DNA from: Candidatus Leptovillus gracilis
Lineage (GTDB): Bacteria; Chloroflexota; Anaerolineae; Promineifilales; Promineifilaceae
NCBI GenBank assembly: GCA_016716065.1
Contig: JADJXA010000026.1
Coordinates: forward strand, 62,001 to 126,000
DNA length: 64,000 nucleotides
Reading direction: 5' to 3'
The position numbers and the translations under genes were made by a program. The notes under the pieces were generated by a model. That model was not told where the DNA came from. It ran no database searches and saw nothing but the letters and a program-made list of their open reading frames with translations. Below are positions 37,872 to 45,770 of the stretch, one piece after another (within the stretch, counting starts at the first letter, position 1; each line of letters begins with the position of its first letter).

Positions 37872-38266
37872 TGGAAATTTTTGTAGACACCTCTGCTTTA
37901 CTGCCCATCTTAAACCAGGATGATCAAGATTATGAAGCGTCGCTGCGCATTTGGGCGCGGCTGGCGCAAGAACGCGCCTTGTTGGTGACTAGTAATTATG
38001 TTTTGGTAGAGACGCTGGCCTTAATACAGAATCGGTTGGGGATGACGGCCGTACAAGATTTTGTAGCCCGGTTTCGGCCGTTACTCCAGGTGGTTTGGGT
38101 GGATGAATCGCTGCATGAAGCGGCGATGTTGCTCTTTTTACAGGTGAATCAGCGGCGATTGAGCCTGGTAGACTGCGTTAGCTTTGCTGTCTGTCGCCAG
38201 CGTCAGATCGAACAGGTGTTTGCCTTTGATCAACATTTTATTGCCCATGGGTTTACCTGTCTCTAG
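37871..38266 (+). CDS. PIN-domain ribonuclease toxin, VapC-like
   Basis: A 131-residue PIN nuclease: Asp6 in IFVDTSALLPI, Glu in VLVETLALIQ, Asp in SLVDCVSFAV and Asp in FAFDQHF form the metal-binding quartet. The length and motif order match VapC toxins that cut tRNA or rRNA. It is coupled to the upstream antitoxin. It lies between the CRISPR array and the interference genes, a frequent position for toxin-antitoxin modules that stabilise the locus. It carries one ACGGCCGT octamer, so it is probably not a very recent import. Confidence 0.82.
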   Translation: MEIFVDTSALLPILNQDDQDYEASLRIWARLAQERALLVTSNYVLVETLALIQNRLGMTAVQDFVARFRPLLQVVWVDESLHEAAMLLFLQVNQRRLSLVDCVSFAVCRQRQIEQVFAFDQHFIAHGFTCL

Positions 38267-38321
38267 CAGCCTATTGGCAAAATAAAAAGGAAAATTCCCG
38301 CCATCTGTTGGTGTGTTGGTG

Positions 38322-38350
38322 TTGACAGCCTGCCCAAAAACACCTAAACT
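38322..38350 (+). promoter_or_regulatory. Promoter of the type III-D interference operon
   Basis: A consensus TTGACA (38322-38327) and TAAACT (38345-38350) with exactly 17-bp spacing, about 105 bp before the GTG start of the CARF gene, in a 189-bp gap otherwise empty of signals. Confidence 0.55.
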
Positions 38351-38455
38351 TCATAGGACAGGTGGACATAATGCCTTAGTGCCAGGCAATATGCTCTTTC
38401 CTAATCCGTTTGTTTTTTTGTTCTGTTTATCAGGTTCTTTCCAAAAGAGGGGGAT

Positions 38456-39742
38456 GTGACGTCGCAAACAGAGCTTGCTCCTAATCCCGTGGATCATTTA
38501 TTTTTATTGGTCGGCTCAAACCCCTTGCCCAATTACGTTGCGGCCAGCTTGCTAACAAACGATAACGCCACCATCCATCTCCTCTACTCCGAAGATACTG
38601 ACACCCAAAAAAACATCCCCAGCACCCGTGATGAAGCGGGCTACCTGGCCGATGTGTTCAAAAACGACCTGATTCTCCAAACCAGAGGTGTTCAGGTCGC
38701 TTCCCCTCGCGGAATTCACGACAGTAACAGACGGGCAATTGAGAATCAGCTGGAGATAATCTGTGATGATGCTGGCTTAACGTGCAGCACAAAAACCAGC
38801 ATCGGCCTCAATTACACCGGGGCCACAAAACCCATGTCTGTCCATACCTACCGTGCCCTGGTCGCCCGGTTTGGCACACGCTGCCGCTTTAGCTACTTAG
38901 ACCCCCGGCGCATGGCTTTCTGGTACGACAATTCCGCAGACCCATACTGCATCTCCCACACCGACGTAACCCTCAGCTTGCAAACATTGGCCGCCATGCA
39001 CGGCTATACGGTGGGAACACCGCCTCGTCAGACGCCAGAATTCCCCGACCTGCTACCGTTTTTGAAAGAAATCCACCAGACATCTGCAGGAATGCAGGCG
39101 TGGACCGCCTGGCTTGACACAAAAATGGCAGCCTTTCCTGAACATGAGCGGCTGACCAATATTCGCCAATATTTCTTGAATCTCTGTGATGGGCGTGCAG
39201 ATACAAACCTGCTAGCAGATCGACTGGGTAGAAAAAAGCATAAAGGTCTGGTTAGCTATGACAAGGCTTTTCGTAGCGGTTGGCTGGAGGATGTGGCTTT
39301 GGAGGCCATCATAGCCAACAGCCGCGAGTTTCAGATCGCGCATTATGGTGCGGAAATCAAGCCCACCCCCAACCCACAAAGAGAAGCACAATTCCAACAA
39401 AAAGGGCTTAAAGTTCCTGAATTCGATTTAGACGTCGCGGCCATGTTAGGCTACCAGCTCTTCGCCGTCTCCTGCATTGCCAGCGAAAGGGCAAAGGGCG
39501 AAACGAAAAAGCACCTGTTTGAGGCGTACCTGCGTGCCCGGCAGCTAGGCGGGGATGAGGCGCGCATTGCCCTGGTTTGTTACGTGGATGATGGGCAAAA
39601 AATGGAATTGGAAAGCGTTATCCAGCGCAACTGGCACATTCAGGAAAACATTAAAGTATTCGGCCGCAGCGATATACCGAATCTGGTCGAAGCATTCCGC
39701 AACTGGTTTTGCACAAACAGCTTAATTCGAGGAGGGTGCTAA
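38456..39742 (+). CDS. CARF-PD-(D/E)XK nuclease effector, Can2/Card1 (DUF1887)-like
   Basis: A 428-residue protein starting at GTG after AGAGGGGG. Residues about 1-170 form a CARF-type sensor domain (HLFLLVGSNPLPNYVAASLL; LNYTGATKPMSVHTYRAL). The C-terminal about 150 residues resemble the PD-(D/E)XK nuclease of the DUF1887 family (EFDLDVAAMLGYQLFAVSC...KKHLFEAYLRARQLGGDEARIALVCYVD). The usual ExK position reads VSC, so the exact catalytic set is uncertain, although a similar variant occurs in relatives as I recall them. It would bind cyclic oligoadenylate made by the adjacent Cas10 and then cleave nucleic acid, a collateral-damage defence. Its stop TAA overlaps the cas10 start. Confidence 0.8.
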   Translation: MTSQTELAPNPVDHLFLLVGSNPLPNYVAASLLTNDNATIHLLYSEDTDTQKNIPSTRDEAGYLADVFKNDLILQTRGVQVASPRGIHDSNRRAIENQLEIICDDAGLTCSTKTSIGLNYTGATKPMSVHTYRALVARFGTRCRFSYLDPRRMAFWYDNSADPYCISHTDVTLSLQTLAAMHGYTVGTPPRQTPEFPDLLPFLKEIHQTSAGMQAWTAWLDTKMAAFPEHERLTNIRQYFLNLCDGRADTNLLADRLGRKKHKGLVSYDKAFRSGWLEDVALEAIIANSREFQIAHYGAEIKPTPNPQREAQFQQKGLKVPEFDLDVAAMLGYQLFAVSCIASERAKGETKKHLFEAYLRARQLGGDEARIALVCYVDDGQKMELESVIQRNWHIQENIKVFGRSDIPNLVEAFRNWFCTNSLIRGGC

Positions 39743-41451
39743 TGAATGTCACTTTGGTTTTACTGGAGGTGTCCGACATCCAGCGATACGTCTTTGGCAG
39801 CAACCACCTGGCGCAAAATATCGGCGCGTCGGAGTTGGTTATGCAGGCGACAACAGATTGGGTGTACGACATTTTGCAAGAGATGAACTTGCAACCGCAC
39901 AGCAACGTGCAAGCAAAAGCGCCCGAGGGGTTGCGCCTGAATGATGAAACCATCTCTGGTGGGCTGCAGGTAGAGGTGGTGTATGCCGGTGGCGGTAACA
40001 CCATGCTGCTCTTTGCCGATGAGACGGTAGCCCAGACCTTTGTGCAGCAGTTGAGTAGCCATGTCTTGCGTCAGGCTCCCAACCTGAAGCTGGTCATGGA
40101 TTGGCGCTCCTTTGACTGGCAGCAAGAGGCGTTAACGGCCGTCCACGCCACCCTCCGCCAACAATTATCCCAACGCAAACGGGCCAGCTTGCCCGCCATG
40201 CCCCTGCCCGGCCTTAGCGTCACCATGAGCTGCGTTTTCACCGGTTTACCGGCCGTCGGATATGATGACGACCCCCAAATTGTCGGTGACGAGGCCGCCA
40301 AACGCATCGCCGACCTCGGCGAACGGCCTCGTCCTATTTCCGCTGAGGTAGCAGCCAAGCTGCGCGCCGAACCGGCCGGCAAAGATCGGCTCCACGCCTT
40401 GCTGCCCGAAGTTCACAACAAAGGGTTCCTCTTCGTCTACGACTTTGACCAGATTGGCAACAAAGATGAGTCCAGCTACATTGCCGTTTGCCACACCGAC
40501 GGCAACGGCATGGGCGACCGTTTTGAGGCGCTGGCCGGGCAATACGCACAGCCGGCACAAAACGACGCCTATGTTTACAACCTGCGCCGCTTCTCCGAAT
40601 CTATACAGGCCAATGCCAACGACGCGCTGCGCGAGACGGTGGATTACCTGCTTGCCAGCCTGGATCAAGAGAACAAATTTGGCGGCAAAATCAGCGTACC
40701 CAAACCGGTCAGCGGGGGGCAGCGATTGTATTTGCCTTTTCGCCCCATAGTTTTTGGCGGCGATGACGTGACCTTTGTGGGCGACGGCCGTATTGGTCTC
40801 AATCTTGCCGCCCAATATGTTCAGGCTTTCAGCCGCAGCAACCTGACCGATGGGCAACCCGCTTACGCCCGCGCCGGCGTCGCCGTGGTGCATACCCATT
40901 ACCCCTTTTCCCGCGCCTACGACCTGGCTGCCGCATTAACCAGCAGCGCCAAGCAAGCCATTCCCGTTTTGCGAAAACCGCAGGAACCCAGCGCCAACGC
41001 GCTGGATTGGCACTTTGCCACCACCGGTTTCCTCTTCGACCTGGCTGAAATTCGGCAGCGCGAACATACCTCAGCCCTCAATACATCTCTGCTCATGCGC
41101 CCCATCTACCTGGACCATGCGGGCAATGATCAGCCCCACCATTGGCGCACCTGGTCAAATCTGGTACGCCTTCTGGATGCGTTTCAAGATGAGGAAGTGC
41201 AGAAAGAAGAAAAGAAATGGGCCAACAAGCGCAACAAGATTAAAGGGCTGGCTGAGGCATTGCGCCGGGGGCCAGATGCCACGCAAATTTTCCTGCGCAG
41301 CTACAACCCACCTTTAGAGCTGCCGTCCATCCCCGGTGAACCGGATATGCGCCAAAAAGGGTGGGCGGGAAGTAACTGTGGTTACTTCGACGCCCTCGAA
41401 GCGCTGGACTTTTACGTCTCTCTGGAACCAGGAAAGGTGCCCCATGCCTGA
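39742..41451 (+). CDS. cas10: Cas10-family protein, HD-less, with intact GGDD
   Basis: A 569-residue large-subunit protein; the start at 39742 follows GAGGAGG and overlaps the preceding stop (TAATG). The first palm region opens with VLLEVSDIQRYVFGSNHLAQNIGASELV and includes YAGGGNTMLLF. The second palm carries GGDD at residues 339-342 (VFGGDDVTFV), the motif that makes cyclic oligoadenylate. A zinc-finger insertion is not evident. There is no N-terminal HD nuclease domain, so it should not cut single-stranded DNA itself and immunity would rely on signalling. With about 570 residues it is shorter than typical Csm1/Cmr2 (about 750-900). Confidence 0.88.
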   Translation: MNVTLVLLEVSDIQRYVFGSNHLAQNIGASELVMQATTDWVYDILQEMNLQPHSNVQAKAPEGLRLNDETISGGLQVEVVYAGGGNTMLLFADETVAQTFVQQLSSHVLRQAPNLKLVMDWRSFDWQQEALTAVHATLRQQLSQRKRASLPAMPLPGLSVTMSCVFTGLPAVGYDDDPQIVGDEAAKRIADLGERPRPISAEVAAKLRAEPAGKDRLHALLPEVHNKGFLFVYDFDQIGNKDESSYIAVCHTDGNGMGDRFEALAGQYAQPAQNDAYVYNLRRFSESIQANANDALRETVDYLLASLDQENKFGGKISVPKPVSGGQRLYLPFRPIVFGGDDVTFVGDGRIGLNLAAQYVQAFSRSNLTDGQPAYARAGVAVVHTHYPFSRAYDLAAALTSSAKQAIPVLRKPQEPSANALDWHFATTGFLFDLAEIRQREHTSALNTSLLMRPIYLDHAGNDQPHHWRTWSNLVRLLDAFQDEEVQKEEKKWANKRNKIKGLAEALRRGPDATQIFLRSYNPPLELPSIPGEPDMRQKGWAGSNCGYFDALEALDFYVSLEPGKVPHA

Positions 41452-42163
41452 AAATAAACAATACTGGCTAAAAATAGACCTGCTGAGCGATACCACCCTG
41501 GGGCGCGGCGATGGCGTTGCTGGTGTGGTAGATGCGGAAGTGCAGCACGATGCTTATGGATTGCCCTACCTCAGCGGTAAAACGTTGAAAGGGTTGCTGG
41601 CGGCTACATGCGCGGAACTGCTGGCCGCACTAGAAGTTGCCTTGCCGGGACAGATTGCCACCTGGCAGCAAAGCGCCCAACAACTTTTTGGCGCTCCCGG
41701 CAGCCTGGCAGAACAGATGGGCGGTTTGCACGTTGGCGACGCCCAATTGCCCTCCAGTTTGCAGCAGGCAGTGGCCTACGATATAGCCAACGGGCGCTGG
41801 CAGCGGGAGGAAGTATTGGCTTCCCTGACAACGTTGCGCCGCCAGACGGCCATGGATGCAAAAACGGGTGCGCCACGAGATGAGACATTGCGCACCGTGC
41901 GCGTGATTTTGCGAGACACGTCCTTCGTCGCGCAGCTAGATTTTGTAGACGAAGCGCCATCATCTAATACGCTGGCGCTGTTGGCGGCCTGCGCCAAAGT
42001 ACTGCGGCGCGCCGGTACCGACCGCAATCGGGGGCGTGGCCGTATACGGGTGCAGCTTTTCGACCAGGACCCATTTACCCATCCGGCGGCGGCGGCCATC
42101 ACCACCAGCGCCTTTGCGCCACTGGCGACCCTGTTAGCGCCGGCTACCGAGGAGGGAAGCTGA
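41444..42163 (+). CDS. Cas7-group RAMP protein (Csm3-like)
   Basis: A 239-residue RAMP protein beginning at ATG 41444, after GGAAAGG and inside the end of cas10. It has a RAMP RRM fold pattern: strand KIDLLSDTTLGRGDGVAG, the acidic loop VVDAEVQHDAYGLPYLSGKTLKGLLAA (Asp available for target-RNA cleavage, as in Csm3) and the C-terminal glycine-rich loop RNRGRGRIRVQL. It would form part of the crRNA-binding backbone of the III-D complex. Coupled to the fusion gene downstream by a TGATG overlap. Confidence 0.85.
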   Translation: MPENKQYWLKIDLLSDTTLGRGDGVAGVVDAEVQHDAYGLPYLSGKTLKGLLAATCAELLAALEVALPGQIATWQQSAQQLFGAPGSLAEQMGGLHVGDAQLPSSLQQAVAYDIANGRWQREEVLASLTTLRRQTAMDAKTGAPRDETLRTVRVILRDTSFVAQLDFVDEAPSSNTLALLAACAKVLRRAGTDRNRGRGRIRVQLFDQDPFTHPAAAAITTSAFAPLATLLAPATEEGS

Positions 42164-45100
42164 TGTTTGTTCTGACTTACACCATCGAATTGCAGGAGCC
42201 GGTGCTGGCAACCCAGCCCTACAGCGGCGAGGCCAACAGCGCCAGCAGTTACGCTTACATTCCTGGCAGCATGGTGCGGGGGGCCTGCATTCGCGCCTTC
42301 CAGCAGACTCACAAACTCCGCGACCTGGCTGATGATGGCCGGGGTCGCCGCGACCTGTTTTTTGCTGATAGCGTGCGGTTTCTAAATGCTTATCCTGCCC
42401 ACCCGCAAAGCGGTAATCGGCTGTTACCAACGCCTAGGGCATGGTTTGTGGAAAAGGGGCATGAAAACAAGTTGGGTGTCCCTGTTTATGATTTTAGCCA
42501 GGCGGAGGCAACGGCCGTCGCGCGTCCCAAACCGCCTGATGGTTTATTTTGCGAGCTAAACACCAGCGGTGGTGTAGCGCTGCACAAGCCGTTACGCCAG
42601 GAACAGGTACATAACGCCAGCCAGAACCGCAACGAGAAGCGTGCCGGCAGCAGCCAGGTTTTCCGCTATGAAGCGTTGGCGGCGGGGCAAAAGCTGGTAG
42701 GGTTGGTGTTGGCTGAAGACCTGAGCGCATTGCAGGACATTGCCGGGTTGCTGCCGCAGGTGCTGTTGCTGGGCGGTTCGCATACAGGTGGCTACGGCCG
42801 TGTGGCCATCACCGCCAGCCTACCAGAAAGCTGGGCTGGAAACGAAGCGCCCCCAGGAGCGCCGCCGCAGCAACAGGTGATTGTCACCCTGCTCAGCCCG
42901 GCCATTGTGCGTGGGGCTAACGGGCACCCGGCGGCAGACCTGGCGCAGTTGTTTTTAGCCAACGCGCAGGCCCATTACCGCGCCTTTACCGAACTGGAAT
43001 TGGTAGGGGGGTTCAACCGTTACTGGGGCTTGCCGTTGCCGCAGGCATGGGCATTGGCGGCGGGTTCGGTGTTTTGCTTCGCCACAGCCGATGTGGATAT
43101 GGGGAAGCTGCAACAGCTGGCGCGAGATGGAGTGGGGGAACGGCGCAATGAAGGGTACGGCCGTATCGCCCTGAACTGGCACACGCAAAGCCAATATACG
43201 CGGCAGGAGATAAAGCTACCTACGCCGCCGCGTGTTGAACTGCGTGACACGGCCGCTCAACCAATCGCGCAGCGCATGGCACAGCGCAAGCTGCGCGCCG
43301 ATTTAGAGCAGGGGTTATTGCGTGGGTTGAATGTAACGGCCGTGCAGTTTCAGCGTTTGCCCTCCGCCACGCAGCTGTCACGGCTGCGCGTGGCGACCCG
43401 GCAGGCGCAGGCACGCGGCGACCTGACCATCATTGCCAACCACCTAAAAAACTTAAAAGGGGCCAAAGCAGAATGGCAGCAGGCCCGTTATGGCAGCGAA
43501 TCGCTCTACCAGTGGGTTCTGGACCAGACCGAAATGAGTGACACAGATTTCCAGCGTAAATTTTTGCCTGGCAAAGCAGTGGCGCGGTTGCGCGATGTGG
43601 AAGCAGCTCTGGAACCGGCGTTAAAAGCGGAATACATGACGCGCCTGATTGATGGCGTTCTTAAACTGGCAGTGACGCAGGCGCGGGCGGAAAAGGAGGG
43701 GCACCCCATGGCTGAACAATGGCAGAATAGTCGCGGTGTTGGCCGCCGCATTTATGTACAAGGGAAGCTGGTTTTAGACACGCCGACCCATTTGGGAAAT
43801 GGGGATACGGAGTCGCTGGCGGACATAGCCCTGCTGTGGGATGAGGTGGAGCGGCAACGGCCGTTACTCACCGGCACGTCTCTTGCCGGGGCGCTGCGTA
43901 ATTATGTACGCGAGTTTGAGGCTGGCTTCGGCGTGGCGGAGCAGAAAGATGGGGCTTTGTTAGCCGAGCAGCTTTTTGGTTACTTGCAGGGATATGAAGC
44001 GACGGTGGAAAGCTGGCTGATGGTGGATGATGCCCTGGGACGGCTACCGGACGCGGCGGCGGTGGAAATCCGGGATGGGGTGGCGATTGACCCGCAGACG
44101 CGCACCGCCAGGGACAGGAAAAAGTTTGACGTGGAGTTGCTGCCCGCCGGGACTACTTTTGATTTGCATTTTGAGCTGTGGCTACCCCAAGGTGATGAGG
44201 TGTGTTTACGCGCTTTTGTCATGGCCCTTTCGGGGTTGGAAGCGGGCAAAATTGGGTTGGGGATGCGTAAGCGGCGGGGATACGGCCGTTGTCACGTTGA
44301 CGGTTGGCAGGTTAAAGATTACGACATGACTCAACCTGCTGACGTGTTGGGCTGGCTCAACCACGCCTTTGCGCCTGATGACCCGGCCAAGCCCATTGCC
44401 GAATGGTTTCCCGATATAGAAGTTGGAGAAAGCAACGGCCGTGCCCTGCACCTGAAGGCGACCTTCAACCTGCTCGGCTCTATTCTTATCCGCGCTGCCG
44501 GTGAGGAGGGAGATGGGCCGGATATGGTGCATTTGCGTTCTTACCGGCCGGGAAACGGCCGTGTGCCCATTCTCTCCGCCACCAGTCTAGCCGGCGCGTT
44601 GCGTGGGCGAGCGCTGCGCATCGCCAACACCCTGGGCAAAAATCCGGCCATCATTGACGACATGTTTGGGCGGCAGATTGAAAAAGCAGCCGATAAGCCC
44701 ACCGGCAGCCGCTTGCTGGTGCGTGAAGCGACTATTGACAACGGTATTGCCGACCGGGTACAGAGCCGGGTGAAAATTGACCGATTCACCGGCGGCGCGT
44801 ATCCTCAGGCGTTGTTTAGCCAACAGCCGGTATGGGCCAAGGCGCTTGCGCCCACGCAGGTGACCATCTATTTGGAATTGCGCCAGTATGGAGATGCCGC
44901 CGCTGAATTTGAGGCGCAAGCCGGGTTGCTGCTGCTGCTGCTGAAAGATTTATGGACTGGTGATCTGGCGCTGGGTGGCGAAAGCAGCGTGGGACGCGGC
45001 CGTTTACAAGGGGAGACGGCAACCATCGAGGCCGATGGGCAGACCTGGACAATTACGCGCCAGGGCGAGGATGGCCAGCTGCAATTTGCTGGCGACGATC

Positions 45101-45165
45101 CCAAGTTGCTAGAAGAGAAGTATCTGGCAACCTTCAAAACGGCTTATAGGGAGGTGACAGCATGA
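42163..45165 (+). CDS. Csx10-Cas7-Cas7 fusion RAMP protein, type III-D
   Basis: A 1000-residue multi-RAMP protein. Residues 1 to about 400 look like Csx10, the Cas5-group subunit of III-D, with SMVRGACIRAF near the start and two glycine-rich loops (GGSHTGGYGRVAI, ERRNEGYGRIAL). Residues about 400-525 are helical and charged, a possible Cas11-like small-subunit equivalent or the Csx10 tail. Then come two Csm3-like Cas7 units: about 525-720 (LLTGTSLAGALRNYV; MRKRRGYGRCHV) and about 760-985 (ILSATSLAGALRGRA; GGESSVGRGRLQG). No frame break is present. Normally these are separate genes; the fusion resembles the trend toward single-chain effectors seen in III-D2 and III-E. Ends in an ATGA overlap with csx19. 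Confidence 0.82.
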   Translation: MFVLTYTIELQEPVLATQPYSGEANSASSYAYIPGSMVRGACIRAFQQTHKLRDLADDGRGRRDLFFADSVRFLNAYPAHPQSGNRLLPTPRAWFVEKGHENKLGVPVYDFSQAEATAVARPKPPDGLFCELNTSGGVALHKPLRQEQVHNASQNRNEKRAGSSQVFRYEALAAGQKLVGLVLAEDLSALQDIAGLLPQVLLLGGSHTGGYGRVAITASLPESWAGNEAPPGAPPQQQVIVTLLSPAIVRGANGHPAADLAQLFLANAQAHYRAFTELELVGGFNRYWGLPLPQAWALAAGSVFCFATADVDMGKLQQLARDGVGERRNEGYGRIALNWHTQSQYTRQEIKLPTPPRVELRDTAAQPIAQRMAQRKLRADLEQGLLRGLNVTAVQFQRLPSATQLSRLRVATRQAQARGDLTIIANHLKNLKGAKAEWQQARYGSESLYQWVLDQTEMSDTDFQRKFLPGKAVARLRDVEAALEPALKAEYMTRLIDGVLKLAVTQARAEKEGHPMAEQWQNSRGVGRRIYVQGKLVLDTPTHLGNGDTESLADIALLWDEVERQRPLLTGTSLAGALRNYVREFEAGFGVAEQKDGALLAEQLFGYLQGYEATVESWLMVDDALGRLPDAAAVEIRDGVAIDPQTRTARDRKKFDVELLPAGTTFDLHFELWLPQGDEVCLRAFVMALSGLEAGKIGLGMRKRRGYGRCHVDGWQVKDYDMTQPADVLGWLNHAFAPDDPAKPIAEWFPDIEVGESNGRALHLKATFNLLGSILIRAAGEEGDGPDMVHLRSYRPGNGRVPILSATSLAGALRGRALRIANTLGKNPAIIDDMFGRQIEKAADKPTGSRLLVREATIDNGIADRVQSRVKIDRFTGGAYPQALFSQQPVWAKALAPTQVTIYLELRQYGDAAAEFEAQAGLLLLLLKDLWTGDLALGGESSVGRGRLQGETATIEADGQTWTITRQGEDGQLQFAGDDPKLLEEKYLATFKTAYREVTA

Positions 45166-45707
45166 CACCGGTAACAATTGATGACAGCTTTTTGACGGAT
45201 CCGGGGGCATGGCTGCTGACCTGGTATAAAAATGCCCAAAATCCTGAGATGCCTTATCTGTTGGTGCACACCGATGACGGGGTGGCGTGGGGGATAATAG
45301 AGAAGGGGACGCTGCACTTGTCGAGCCAGCAGCAATGGCAGGCGGTGTCGCGGCAGGCGCAGCTAACGGGCGTGAAGATTCAGCAGTTGCGCTTGTTTGG
45401 CCCGGCCGGGGAGTTGTTTATCTGGCGGGTGGGGGAGGGGGTGTTTAACGGCCGTTATCTGACCGATGCGCCTACACCGCCTGCCAATAGCTACGAAGAG
45501 TACCATTTGTTATGGGGCGAAGGGGTTGAGACTGGCGGCAAATTTACGCTGCTGCGCGATGGCGAGCAAGAACTGTACCATGCGCCCCCGCTGCCACAGG
45601 CGCGGGGGCAGCACGCCCGCTTGAAGGTGCGGCACTATATTGAATACGATGCGCGGCAGCAGGCCTATGTGGGCCTGAGCCGGCTGGTGGACTTGGAAGC
45701 GAGCTAG
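45162..45707 (+). CDS. csx19: Csx19, type III-D CRISPR accessory protein
   Basis: A 181-residue protein that matches Csx19 (TIGR03984-type) by its conserved blocks: LLVHTDDGVAWGIIE, IQQLRLFGPAGELFIWR, VFNGRYLTDA, EEYHLLWG, LYHAPPL and LKVRHYIEYDARQQAYVGLSRLVDL. Csx19 is diagnostic for subtype III-D and has been assigned to the effector complex, although its molecular role is not well defined. Translationally coupled to the fusion RAMP upstream; 63 bp before the next RAMP gene. Confidence 0.85.
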   Translation: MTPVTIDDSFLTDPGAWLLTWYKNAQNPEMPYLLVHTDDGVAWGIIEKGTLHLSSQQQWQAVSRQAQLTGVKIQQLRLFGPAGELFIWRVGEGVFNGRYLTDAPTPPANSYEEYHLLWGEGVETGGKFTLLRDGEQELYHAPPLPQARGQHARLKVRHYIEYDARQQAYVGLSRLVDLEAS

Positions 45708-45770
45708 GAGAGTGAGAAATGACCTTGAAGCACAGTAATCTGAAGCTTTCTCCAGAAGGAGGCGAGATCA

